The translations under genes and the position numbers were made by a program. Positions 1-12,330 of a stretch of 35,118 bases of DNA are shown piece by piece; position 1 is the stretch's first letter, and each line of letters starts with the position of its first letter. The notes under the pieces were generated by a model. The model was not told the DNA's origin. It did not search any database and was given only the letters and a program-made list of their open reading frames with translations. The stretch is from Burkholderiales bacterium (GTDB taxonomy: Bacteria; Pseudomonadota; Gammaproteobacteria; Burkholderiales; Burkholderiaceae_C), in NCBI GenBank assembly GCA_028868875.1, contig JAGWTS010000011.1, positions 1-35,118 of the forward strand. The letters run 5' to 3'.

Positions 1-203
1 GTGCGCCCGGCGTAGTAGGGAATCCAGGCCGGCGAGCTCTCGACCGGCGGCATCGCCGCGGGATCGAAGTGCACGAGCATGCCGCGGCCGAAATGCAGCG
101 CGCCCCAGAGCAGCGCCAGGACGATGAGCATCGACAACACGTCGATCCAGCCGAAGCCGCGGCGCTCCTCGACGACAACCAGTTGGGGGGCGGTACTCTT
201 CAT
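1..203 (-). CDS. N-terminus of an ABC-transporter permease, cut by the window edge
   Basis: The frame starts at ATG 203 and runs off the left edge after 67 full codons. It has a short polar start (MKSTAPQLVVVEERRG), one strongly hydrophobic segment at about residues 20-37 (DVLSMLIVLALLWGALHF), and then a periplasmic stretch ending in SPAWIPYYAGR. A single N-terminal helix followed by a P-x-Y-x-x-R segment resembles the beginning of large NitT/TauT-type (SsuC/TauC-like) permeases, where the membrane domain follows. This is a family-level guess from about 67 residues. I see no clear Shine-Dalgarno sequence before the ATG. The rest of the gene and any ATPase or binding-protein partner lie outside the window. 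Confidence 0.5.
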   Translation of the reverse strand, partial: MKSTAPQLVVVEERRGFGWIDVLSMLIVLALLWGALHFGRGMLVHFDPAAMPPVESSPAWIPYYAGR

Positions 204-350
204 GCAGCGTTCGCCCAATCGTGAGCCGTCGGGGCAGAAACAAGTGGGGCGAATGCTAACTTGGGGGCCGGCGGGCCGGATAACGGGCCCATGACAACGC
301 GGCGCCGGGCCGGCGAAGCAGCCGCCTCGGGCGCTGCGCACGGCACTGCG

Positions 351-542
351 TCAGCGAACCTCACGCGCCAGCTTCTGCAACTGGTCGAAGGCCAGGTAGC
401 TGCCGCCGGCCTCGTCGCGCAACACGTAACGCAAGGCCACCAGGGCCTGCAGCATGCGGTGGACATTGCTCTTGGGCATGCCCAGGCGCGCGGCGAGTTC
501 GGTAACGTCCAGCGCCGGGCCGCGGCGCGCTGCGTCGGGCCG
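351..542 (-). pseudogene. IclR-type helix-turn-helix remnant
   Basis: Between in-frame stops this short frame reads ALDVTELAARLGMPKSN, then VHRMLQALVALRYVLRD, and ends at TGA 351-353. That is a good match to the winged HTH of IclR-family regulators (helix-turn-helix, recognition helix SNVHRMLQAL, wing RYVLRDEAGGSYL). The regulator should continue for about 170 more residues with a ligand-binding domain. Instead it stops about 14 residues after the wing, and a stop codon (543-545) lies about 12 codons upstream. The ending FDQLQKLAREV could be the C-terminus of the same protein joined by an internal deletion, which I cannot prove. It is probably not functional. Confidence 0.5.
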
Positions 543-579
543 TCAGCCGCGACGCGTCAGCGAAGGTTCGAGGTCGCGC

Positions 580-678
580 CTAGGCCTGGGCAAGGGCCTG
601 CACCCGCGCGAGCACGGCTGACGGAAACGGCGCCACGCGGCGCACGTCCATGTCGACATGCAGCAGCAGTTGGGACGA
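580..678 (-). pseudogene. C-terminal scrap of a hot-dog thioesterase-like protein
   Basis: This minus-strand frame ends at TAG 580-582 and reads SSQLLLHVDMDVRRVAPFPS followed by AVLARVQALAQA. The pattern H-V-D-M-D...R...PFP...L.AR..AL is typical of the last strand and tail of 4-hydroxybenzoyl-CoA-type acyl thioesterases. No in-frame continuation of the hot-dog fold is visible upstream, so only the tail remains. It lies directly upstream of the IclR HTH scrap on the same strand, suggesting a small operon that has decayed. The family call rests on about 30 residues. Confidence 0.35.
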
Positions 679-802
679 ACTGGCTCGTCGATCCCGCCGC
701 ACCGGTCGAGTCCATGCCGGCACCGCATGCGGCGGCAGCGGCGCGCCGCCTGGACGCAGCGCCTTGCTCCAGGCCCGAACCCGGGCCGGGCCCGGCCCGG
801 GT

Positions 803-1018
803 CTAGCTGAGTTCGCCCCAACCCGTCGCCACGCGCCGAAAGCGCCCCTGCTCGTCCAGATCGTGCGCCGGCACGTCCTCGTCGGTGCCCTTCAGCGGCG
901 AGCCGCCCAGGGCCTGGATCAGGTCCAGCGGCGCCTTGTACGGGGCGACGAGGGGTGATTCGAACTGCGTCTCATACAGTTGGAAGCTGTAGACCTTGAC
1001 GAACTGCGCTGCATTCAT
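803..1018 (-). CDS. small hypothetical protein (71 aa)
   Basis: I chose ATG 1018 because GGAG sits 7 bases upstream; an upstream in-frame start at 1060 would add 14 residues with no such site. The product begins MNAAQFVKVYSFQLYETQFE and is soluble, with no signal peptide or membrane segment. It ends ATGWGELS. I do not recognise a domain. The good ribosome site, compact length and ordinary amino-acid composition suggest a real gene, unlike the scraps next to it. It is transcribed away from the kinase gene at 1356. Confidence 0.5.
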   Translation of the reverse strand: MNAAQFVKVYSFQLYETQFESPLVAPYKAPLDLIQALGGSPLKGTDEDVPAHDLDEQGRFRRVATGWGELS

Positions 1019-1355
1019 GGGCGAACTCCGGAAGCGGCCGACGCGGCTCAACCGGCGCATTCTGAACCCGGTCCCGGCACCGACCCTGACGGCGGGATGG
1101 CGCCGGCCCCCGGCTCGCGCCTGGACGCACCGCGTTGCGGCGCCTGCCGATAAGGCGAACCACCGCCCCGGACTTCCGCGGATCGGAGGCCGTGGCGGCG
1201 CATAAACTTCGCGCGCAGCGAAGTGGCGTGTCGGGAGTTGGTTTGGCGGTGCGGCGTCGGAATTTCACGGAAGCGGCCGGGAGGGCACGCACCGGCCCCA
1301 TCGCCGCTCCGGGCGCCTGCGCCTGCGATGGCCGCGCCGCTGCCGCTGCCCGCCC
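1019..1355. other. divergent intergenic region
   Basis: This 337-bp gap separates the small minus-strand gene from the plus-strand hybrid kinase. No coding frame here looks real, and no clear sigma-70 boxes or operator palindromes stand out. It presumably carries both divergent promoters, but that is inferred from layout only. Confidence 0.4.
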
Positions 1356-5345
<3,990 letters not shown>

Positions 5346-6292
5346 AGGAGAGCGGAACTCGCCGAGGCTGCCGAAGAAGTCCCTGAATGCCAGCCCGAAA
5401 CGACCGAGCCCGGCGAATGCGATGCATCAGCTCCTGCCAAGCGGGTCATCGGCTCGATCACGCAAGGCGTTGAAAGAACGCGCTCGCGGCGCAGGCGATC
5501 GGCGGTGTGGGCGAAGCACCGCGCGTCCGGCTCGTGGGCGGCGCCGAGTTGCAGGCCGAGTTGTCGCAATGCGCTCATGGTGTCGTCGCGGTCCAGGTCG
5601 CTGACACGCGCACGTTGCCACTCCAGCGGTACGCCGCCGCCGTCGCCATCGGCGCCACCAGCACACCGAGCGCGCCCATCAGCAACGCGGCAAGGCTGAG
5701 CCGCGCGGGAAATGCCGGCTCGAGAAGCAGCATCACCATGTTGTGTTCCAAGCCAGCCCCGCTCGTGCGCCGATGCTCGATGGGGGCCGCGCCGACCAGA
5801 AGAAAGGGCCAGGTCGCCAGCATCTGGCCGGACGCACTGCCCACATGAGGCCAGACAAGCCAGCGGCAGCCGAGTGCCGCGGCAATGCCCAGAACATGCC
5901 CAGGGTTCGAGAGCCGAGACCGCCCAGCAGCGGCGCTCCGACCACCGCCCCGACGACGCGATCGGCGCGCTTGTCCAGCAGTTGCCCGCGCGTGGGCTGA
6001 ACCGCAATCCAGCCATTGGCCGCGAACGCAACAAAGGTGCGTTTTTTGCCCGTTGCATCGCCGCTTTCGACCGAGACGACCCACCCCCGCCTCCGAAGAA
6101 TCGCGCCCAGGATCGGTCCGACGATGCAGCACGAAGAAAGGCCGTATCGCCCGATCGACCGAAATGGCCATGCATCGCCCGACCTGAATCCATGCAGGCG
6201 ACAAACCCGGAACTGGAGACACTTCAATTGGAAAAGACATTCGCACCCACTGCCCTGCCGATGGACCCGGTCGATGCCACGAGGGAGCGGGC
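5346..6292. other. 947-bp gap with no confident gene; possible decayed membrane gene on the minus strand
   Basis: No frame here has a good start plus recognisable product. On the minus strand two overlapping frames look protein-like in pieces. One, about 5900-6140, reads FVAFAANGWIAVQP then RVVGAVVGAPLLGGLG. The other, about 5600-5880, is hydrophobic (LATWPFLLVGAAPIEH, LSLAALLMGALGVLVAP). They would join only with a frame change, so this may be a broken integral-membrane gene. A distant similarity to LysE-type exporters crossed my mind but is not supported. The last 100 bp must hold the porin promoter, which I could not pick out. Confidence 0.35.
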
Positions 6293-7600
6293 ATGAAAAG
6301 CATCAAGAACAGCGGCCTCCACTCGGGAGCCCGCACGACAGCAAAAGCAGGAAGCCGGTCGATCGCCCCTCTTCTGGGCGCAGCGCTCGTGTGCGGGTTC
6401 TCCGCCAATTGCCTCGCTGCCGATGTCGACGGCGAAATCGCGGACCTGAAGGCCCGGCTGCACGCGCTGGAAGAACAGGCCGCCGCCAAACCTGCCCCCG
6501 GCGCGCCCGCCGCCGCCGCGCAGCCAAATGCGATCGGCAATGTGAAGTTCAATTTCTGGGGCCGCTACATGGTAGGCGGCTATTCGAACATTCCCTCGGT
6601 CGCGGCCAACAAGGACGCGAACGGGAATGTCGTGAACATGGATTCCCAGATCCGCTACAAGCTCAAGGTCAGCAGCCAGCTGCAGGACAACGTCTGGGCC
6701 TATTCGGTCATCGGCCAGGACATCACCTACGACACCCGCACCAGCAGCAACTTCATGCCCGCGGCGAACGGCGGCACGGCCGTCGGGATCCAGAAGATGT
6801 TCACCAAGATCAAGTTCGGCGACTGGACCTTCAACGTCGGGCGCCAGGGGGCCAATGAATCGGACCCGGCCAGCCGGCTCGGCACCGGGCTCTGGCTGGC
6901 TTCGAGCAGCGGTTTCGACGGCGTATCGGTGCAATACAAGATCCCAAACCGCCCGAACAGCCAGTTTCTGTTCGGCGCATTCACGCGGGGATTTGGCGCA
7001 ACCGTGCGCAACATCTCCCTGTTGAACGCCTATTACGACCTGCTGCCCGGACTCAACCTGACCGCGACCTATTTCGCCGACGGCACCGCGCGAGCGACGG
7101 GCTCACCCGCGGTCAATACCGGTCGGGCGCAGATCGCCACGGTCGGCGCCAACTGGCAATTCGGGGCGAACCGGATGTGGACGCTGGTCGGCGAGATCGG
7201 CGACAACCGGCGCGCCAAGGATTACCTGCAGGCCGTCGGCCGGGGCAGCGAATACAGCGGCAAGAGCACGGGCTGGGACCTGCTCCTCAAGTACAACAAT
7301 GCCGACATCAACGTCCCCGGCAGCTGGGATGTCAGCGCCGACCTGCGCCAATACCAGCCCGGATTTGCCCCTTACGCCGGCACCGAATGGGTCGGCGGCG
7401 TGCTGTCGCCGAGCAAGATGGGAATCAACAGCGGCGCCAACACCGACAACGTCAAGGGCCTGGGGGCGTATTTCTCGTATGCGCCCTTCAAGAACGTCTA
7501 CACCCAGGTCAGCGTCTATGACTTCGCGCCCGTCGTCCAAGGCAGCACCGACGGCAAGCACCGCCAGGCGCTGCGCCTGATGTTCGACTACATGTACTGA
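6293..7600 (+). CDS. outer-membrane porin-like beta-barrel protein (435 aa)
   Basis: ATG 6293 follows a GAGGGAG site 6 bases upstream. A long basic n-region (residues 1-25) and hydrophobic core (26-41) form a signal peptide, probably cut near ANCLA-AD at 42. Residues 44-65 (DVDGEIADLKARLHALEEQ) are heptad-like and predict a short coiled coil, then an Ala/Pro linker, then a barrel of alternating residues from about 82 to the end. The C-terminus LRLMFDYMY ends in an aromatic residue, as expected for BamA-dependent barrels. The coiled-coil-plus-barrel layout resembles carbohydrate or general porins with an N-terminal periplasmic helix, but I cannot name the substrate. It faces the AraC, MFS and GH3 genes convergently, so a role in sugar entry is plausible by context. 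Confidence 0.83.
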   Translation: MKSIKNSGLHSGARTTAKAGSRSIAPLLGAALVCGFSANCLAADVDGEIADLKARLHALEEQAAAKPAPGAPAAAAQPNAIGNVKFNFWGRYMVGGYSNIPSVAANKDANGNVVNMDSQIRYKLKVSSQLQDNVWAYSVIGQDITYDTRTSSNFMPAANGGTAVGIQKMFTKIKFGDWTFNVGRQGANESDPASRLGTGLWLASSSGFDGVSVQYKIPNRPNSQFLFGAFTRGFGATVRNISLLNAYYDLLPGLNLTATYFADGTARATGSPAVNTGRAQIATVGANWQFGANRMWTLVGEIGDNRRAKDYLQAVGRGSEYSGKSTGWDLLLKYNNADINVPGSWDVSADLRQYQPGFAPYAGTEWVGGVLSPSKMGINSGANTDNVKGLGAYFSYAPFKNVYTQVSVYDFAPVVQGSTDGKHRQALRLMFDYMY

Positions 7601-7601
7601 A

Positions 7602-7637
7602 CCGGACTCGCCGCCGGATGCGCCGGCGGCGGTCCGG
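7602..7637. terminator. hairpin between convergent porin and araC-type genes
   Basis: CCGGAC then, after one bulged T, CGCCGCCGG pairs with CCGGCGGCG and GTCCGG around a 5-base loop, giving a 15-bp GC stem that starts 1 base after the porin stop. No T-tract follows on either strand, so it may act as an RNA-stabilising hairpin rather than a strict intrinsic terminator. Its symmetric position suits both convergent genes. Confidence 0.5.
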
Positions 7638-7651
7638 CCCGCGCCGCGGCC

Positions 7652-8620
7652 CTAGGCGCCCGGCGCGGCGTCCAGGTACGCGGCCAGCAGGTCCATGGCC
7701 CTGGCTTCGTCCACCCGCGGATAGGCGCTCAGCGGCAGTTCGCGCAACGCGAGGTTCCGGCGCGAGCGTCGCCATTCGCTGGGCGTGCAGCGATAGACGC
7801 GCCTGAAGGCCGAATTGAAGGCCTTGACGTTGGGGAATCCGCATTCCAGCGCGATGTCGATGACGCGCGCGGGTTCGCGCGAGTCGAGGTGCTCGAGCGA
7901 GCGACGCAGCCGCACGTGCGTGATGAAGCTGCCGAAGGTGATGCCGGTTTCGCCCTTGAACAAGCGCGCCAGGTAGCCGCTGGACAAGCCCAGCGCCTGG
8001 GCCAGGCTGCCGATCGACAGCGGCTCGCCGGCGTGCTGGCGGATGTAGTCGGCGGCGCTGCGCAGGCGCGGCCCGAGCAGCTTCGCTTCGTCGGCGGTCA
8101 GCGACGCGTCGCCGGCTTCGATCAGCTGCGAGGGCAGCCTGCGCACTAGCAGCGCGATCAACTGCAGCACCAGGGCCTCGACTTCCATCTGCCAGGCCGC
8201 ACGCTTCAGGCGGATCTCGTACATGGTGCGCGCGAGCAGGTAACGCAGGCGCAGCAGGTTCGCGGCGTGCTGCGCGTCGGCCGGTTCGGGGCCTGACAAA
8301 TCGAATCGGCGGCGTCCGAAATACGGGTCGTGGCGCGCGACCGTGGGGTCGATCTGTAGCGCCAGGACCAGGTTCGGCGCTCCCAGGTCGTGGGTGGCAT
8401 GGATCTGGTTGCCGTGGATCAGCGCCAGGCCTCCGGCGTCGATGCGCTGTTCGCGTTCATCGGTCAGCACCATGATGCTGCCCGACAGAACGAGGAGCAG
8501 CTCCAGCGCCGGATGGAGGTGGAAGTCGACCGACTGGACGCGGTGGAAGAACGCATGGACCGGCACGTCGGCGGGGAAGACGACGGGCTCGACGCGCCAG
8601 GCGAATGCGGGCTGAGGCAT
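7652..8620 (-). CDS. AraC-family transcriptional regulator (322 aa)
   Basis: The N-terminal part (about residues 15-95) is a cupin-like sensor with HLHPALELLLVLSG (H34, H36, E40), the pattern of the sugar-binding pocket of AraC-type regulators. The C-terminal double HTH spans about 187-286: LSIGSLAQALGLSSGYLARL is the first HTH, and VIDIALECGFPNVKAFNSAF with FRRVYRCTPSEWRR is the second and the family signature. I preferred the ATG at 8620 because the cupin begins right after it. An in-frame ATG at 8686 would add 22 Pro/Arg-rich residues, and neither start has a strong ribosome site. It is the last gene of the minus-strand GH3-GH3-MFS cluster and probably controls it in response to a sugar. 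Confidence 0.88.
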   Translation of the reverse strand: MPQPAFAWRVEPVVFPADVPVHAFFHRVQSVDFHLHPALELLLVLSGSIMVLTDEREQRIDAGGLALIHGNQIHATHDLGAPNLVLALQIDPTVARHDPYFGRRRFDLSGPEPADAQHAANLLRLRYLLARTMYEIRLKRAAWQMEVEALVLQLIALLVRRLPSQLIEAGDASLTADEAKLLGPRLRSAADYIRQHAGEPLSIGSLAQALGLSSGYLARLFKGETGITFGSFITHVRLRRSLEHLDSREPARVIDIALECGFPNVKAFNSAFRRVYRCTPSEWRRSRRNLALRELPLSAYPRVDEARAMDLLAAYLDAAPGA

Positions 8621-8726
8621 GTTGGGAAGCTTCTGCGGCAGGCCGGGGCCTTGGCGTCGAGACGGCTCGGGCGGCGCGCGCGCCATGGCGGAGCGCGCGC
8701 GCCGATTTTAGGAGCCCGCTGCCGCG

Positions 8727-10013
8727 CTAGCGGACCCCGCGGATGAACATCACGGCCACGGCACCCAGGGCCGAGAAGCAGCCCGCGGCGATGAACAGCG
8801 CCGTGTAGTTGTTGGCCGCCCCGCCCGCGCTGCCGATGGCAAGGAAGAAGGGCGCGATCGCCGGCGCCAGCGATTGCGGCAGGGCGCTGGCGATGTTGAA
8901 GATGCCCAGGTCCTTGGCGGCGTCGGTTTCGCGGTTCGGCAGCACCGCGGTGACGAGCGCCATGTCCACGGCGAGGTAGATGCCTTCGCCGAATCCGCCC
9001 ACCGCCAGGCCGATCAGGAACTGGTTGAAGTCGTTCGACAGGCCGCAGATCCACAGGCCGATGCCGAAGATCAGTGCCGCGCCGAGCACGAAGGGCTTGC
9101 GCGCCTGGAAGCGGTCGGACAGGGTGCCGCCCAGGAAGCTGCCGATCACGGTGGTGCCGGTCAGCACGAGCGTGGCCGTCAGCATATGCGAGGGGATGTC
9201 GCTGCGCAGCACGTGCAGCTTGTCGATGAGGAAGAAGACTTGGTAGGTCTTCAGCATCGCCAGGCCGATGAAGAGCAGGAGCCGGCTGACGAAGGCCCAG
9301 CTGAAGTCCGGCGCCTTGCGCGGGTTGATCAGGAAAGTCCTGGAGAAACCGGCGAGATCGACCGCCGCCGCCTTCGAGGGATCGAGCCGGCGGTCCTTCA
9401 GCAGCAGGCACAACAGCACGGCGAACAGCGCCGCCAGGGCCGCGGGCCACATGAACATGTTGAAGACGACGCCGCCGGAATACTTGGTGAGCGTCACCCC
9501 GGCGAGCACGCCCAGCGGCAGGCCGACCCCGAGCACCCCGCTCACGCGGCCGCGCTGCGATTCGGGCACCTGGTCGGGCAGGAGCGCGATGACGGCGGCC
9601 AGCACCGCGTTGTAGCCGGCCTGGGCCAGCAGCCATCCGATCATGATCGTCGTCAGGTTGCCGGTGGCGACGAGGTACAGGCCGAGCATGCCGACCAGCG
9701 TGCCGCCCAGGATCCAGGGCCGGCGCATGCCCAGGCGCGAGGTCGTGCGGTCGCTGAAATAGCCGCAGATCGGATTCGCGAAGAGCGCCACGAGTGCGCC
9801 CATGCCCATCACCTCCGACAGGATCGTCGCCTTGTTCACCGGGTCGAGGGTGGCGATGCGCAAGGCCATCGAGACGATGACCGGGGTGAGCACCGCCATC
9901 CACAGGCCGAACAGCGCAAGTCCGTAGAAGAGCACGAAGATCGGGCCGACGCGGGCCTCGGGTTCGGCCGCGGGCCGGGGCAGCGTGGCTGAGGAAATTC
10001 CGGGTGAATTCAT
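8727..10013 (-). CDS. MFS transporter, probably for a sugar or glycoside (428 aa)
   Basis: ATG 10013 is chosen because GGAGA lies 6 bases upstream; a start at 10070 would add 19 residues without one. About twelve hydrophobic segments fill the length. The loop between helices 2 and 3 carries the MFS motif A-like GYFSDRTTSRLGMRRPW at residues 84-100, and a related ...GTLSDRFQARKPFV loop opens the second half, showing the usual internal duplication. The paired SDR...RRPW loop resembles sugar permeases of the SLC45/GPH-like type, but substrate cannot be read from sequence. It sits downstream of two GH3 glycosidases and upstream of an AraC regulator on the same strand, which supports import of an oligosaccharide or glycoside. 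Confidence 0.88.
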   Translation of the reverse strand: MNSPGISSATLPRPAAEPEARVGPIFVLFYGLALFGLWMAVLTPVIVSMALRIATLDPVNKATILSEVMGMGALVALFANPICGYFSDRTTSRLGMRRPWILGGTLVGMLGLYLVATGNLTTIMIGWLLAQAGYNAVLAAVIALLPDQVPESQRGRVSGVLGVGLPLGVLAGVTLTKYSGGVVFNMFMWPAALAALFAVLLCLLLKDRRLDPSKAAAVDLAGFSRTFLINPRKAPDFSWAFVSRLLLFIGLAMLKTYQVFFLIDKLHVLRSDIPSHMLTATLVLTGTTVIGSFLGGTLSDRFQARKPFVLGAALIFGIGLWICGLSNDFNQFLIGLAVGGFGEGIYLAVDMALVTAVLPNRETDAAKDLGIFNIASALPQSLAPAIAPFFLAIGSAGGAANNYTALFIAAGCFSALGAVAVMFIRGVR

Positions 10014-10149
10014 GTTGTCTCCGCGTGGGGATGTCTTGGGAATGGCCGGCCATTTGCCGGCTTGCGCCATCTTCTGGATCCGCGCGCGCCGGTCTAGGCC
10101 GATTGCGCAGGGCGGACAGGCAAATCACTGACCTCGAAGGCGCGCCGCG

Positions 10150-12330
10150 CTATGGCAATTCGGCGGGCACTTCTTCCGTTGGAGCTTCATCACGCTGGCC
10201 AACCGGATCGGCGATCCGTTCGGCGTATTCGAACTCCGCGCTCAATCCCGTCTGCGAATGCGCCGCCAGCCAAAGCCTGAATCGCCCGGGCTCGACGATG
10301 CGTTCGCCTTCGAGCCCCCGAAATGCCAATTGCTCGCCCCGCAATTCGAATTCGATGCGCCGGCTTTCTCCCGCCTCGAGGCTGACGCGGCGGAAATCCT
10401 TCAGCTCGCGCACCGGCCGCGTCACGCTCGCGACCAGATCCTGGACATAGAGCTGGACCACCTCGGTGCCGGCGCGTGCGCCGACGTTGCGCAGGGTGAA
10501 GCTCGCGGCCAGAGTGCCCCCCGGCGCGAGCACGTTCGGCGTGAGTTCGAGATCGGCGTATTCGAAGCGGGTGTAGCCCAGGCCGTAGCCGAAGGGATAT
10601 TGCGGCCGATGGTCTTCGTCGAGATAGGCCGCGAAGAAGCCGCTCGGGTCCAGCGGCGTGCCCGAGGGCACGCGCGGCGAATCGGGGTCGGGCGGGCGGC
10701 CCGTGTTCTTGTGGTTGTAGTACAGCGGAATCTGGCCCACGCTGCGCGGCAGCGTCATGGGCAAGCGGCCGCTGGGCGATTCGCCGAACAGCAGGTCGGC
10801 GATGGCCGGCCCACCCAGGCTGCCCGGGTGCCAGGCCAGCAGCAGGGCGCGCGCCTTGTCGGCTACCGCGCCCAGCGCCAGCGGCCGGCCCGTGAACACC
10901 ACCGCGACCACCGGCACGCCGGTGGCGGCGAGCTGGTCGAGCAGGCGCTGCTGCGCCCCCGGCAGCTCGATGAAGGCGCGGCAATGGGCCTCGCCGCTCA
11001 GGCCCGCGTCTTCGCCGATGCACAGCACCACCACGTCGGCCGAGCGCGCAGCATCGAGCGCGGCCTGGAAGCCGTGTTCGTCGTCGCTACGGCAGCGGTC
11101 CAGGCCGCGCTCGAAGCTCACGCGCCGGTCGCCCAGGCGTTCGCGGATGCCCGCGAGCACGCTGTGCGTGGCGCCGTGGTCGGCATCGAACACCCAGCAG
11201 CCGAGTTGGTCGTGGCCGGCATCGGCAAGCGGCCCGACCACGGCGACGCGGCCGACGTTCTCGCCCAGCGGCAGCAAGGCATGGTTCTCGAGCAGGACGC
11301 AGCTGCGCCGCGCCAGCTGGCGCGCCTGGAACGCGGCGGTGGCCGGCGTCTCGGCCGGGCGGCTGCGGCCGTAAGGCGTCTCGAACAGGCCGAGCCTTTC
11401 CTTCACGCGCAGGACGCGGCGCACGGCGTCGTCCAGGCGCTGCGGCGACACCGCGCCGCGCTCGAGCAGGGCCTCGAGGTGGTGGCGCCAGCTGCTGCTG
11501 GCCATCTCCATGTCGAGCCCGGCGACGATGGACTGGCGCGCGCATTCGGACGCGTCGGCCGCCGTGCCGTGCACCGCCATCTCGGTGATCGAGTTCCAGT
11601 CGCTCACGACCAGGCCATCGAAGCCCCAGCGGTCCTTGAGCAGGCCTTGCACGAGCGGGGCGTGGCCGCTCATCGGCAGGCCGTCGAGGTCGTTGAAGCC
11701 GGTCATCACGGTGAGCGCACCGGCCGCCACCGCGGCCTCGAAAGGCGGCAGGTAGACCTCGTGCAGCTGGCGCGGCGGGATCGCGGTTTCGGAGTAGTCG
11801 CGTCCGCCCTGGGCCGCGCCATAGCCGACGAAATGCTTGGCGCAGGCGGCCACGCCTTCGCCCTGGTAGCCCTCGACCATCGCCACGCCCAGGCGCGAGG
11901 CCAGCAGCGGATCTTCGCCGAAGCTCTCGGCCACGCGGCCCCAGCGCGGGTCGCGCACGACGTCGAGCATCGGCGAGAAGGTCCAGTTGACGCCCGCGCC
12001 GGCGGCCTGGCGCGCCGCGGTGGCCGCGGCTTCGCGCACGCTCGGCGGGTCGAAACTCGCTGCCTGGCCGAGCGGGATCGGGAACACGGTCGAGAAGCCG
12101 TGGATCACGTCGCGCCCGAGCAGCAGCGGAATGCGCAGGCGCGAGTGTTCGACCGCCAGCCACTGGTAGTGGTAGGCGTCGTCGCCGACGACGTTGATGA
12201 GCGAGCCCGCGCCGCCGGCTCGTACCAGGTCTTCCTGGTCGCGGCCGTGCGGCTGCACCTGGCAGAGCTGGCCGATCTTCTCGGCCAGGGTCATCTCGGC
12301 GAGCAGGGAGTCGATACGGCTGGAGCTCAT
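10150..12330 (-). CDS. glycoside hydrolase family 3 beta-glycosidase, BglX-like (726 aa)
   Basis: This is a retaining exo-beta-glycosidase. The TIM barrel runs from about residue 5 to 320 and contains RWGRVAESFGEDP (129-141), the substrate-binding KHFVGYG (165-171) and GFDGLVVSDW with nucleophile D244. The alpha/beta sandwich domain (about 335-560) includes CIGEDAGLSGEAHC, where E447 is the best acid/base candidate. A fibronectin-III-like domain ends the protein (LYVQDLVASVTRPVRELKDF). It starts MSSSRIDSLLAEMTLAEKIG with no signal peptide, unlike periplasmic BglX of enterobacteria, so it is probably cytoplasmic. Its ATG overlaps the stop of the upstream GH3 gene as ATGA, implying translational coupling. 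Likely substrates are beta-glucosides or beta-xylosides, but family 3 specificity is broad. Confidence 0.92.
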   Translation of the reverse strand: MSSSRIDSLLAEMTLAEKIGQLCQVQPHGRDQEDLVRAGGAGSLINVVGDDAYHYQWLAVEHSRLRIPLLLGRDVIHGFSTVFPIPLGQAASFDPPSVREAAATAARQAAGAGVNWTFSPMLDVVRDPRWGRVAESFGEDPLLASRLGVAMVEGYQGEGVAACAKHFVGYGAAQGGRDYSETAIPPRQLHEVYLPPFEAAVAAGALTVMTGFNDLDGLPMSGHAPLVQGLLKDRWGFDGLVVSDWNSITEMAVHGTAADASECARQSIVAGLDMEMASSSWRHHLEALLERGAVSPQRLDDAVRRVLRVKERLGLFETPYGRSRPAETPATAAFQARQLARRSCVLLENHALLPLGENVGRVAVVGPLADAGHDQLGCWVFDADHGATHSVLAGIRERLGDRRVSFERGLDRCRSDDEHGFQAALDAARSADVVVLCIGEDAGLSGEAHCRAFIELPGAQQRLLDQLAATGVPVVAVVFTGRPLALGAVADKARALLLAWHPGSLGGPAIADLLFGESPSGRLPMTLPRSVGQIPLYYNHKNTGRPPDPDSPRVPSGTPLDPSGFFAAYLDEDHRPQYPFGYGLGYTRFEYADLELTPNVLAPGGTLAASFTLRNVGARAGTEVVQLYVQDLVASVTRPVRELKDFRRVSLEAGESRRIEFELRGEQLAFRGLEGERIVEPGRFRLWLAAHSQTGLSAEFEYAERIADPVGQRDEAPTEEVPAELP

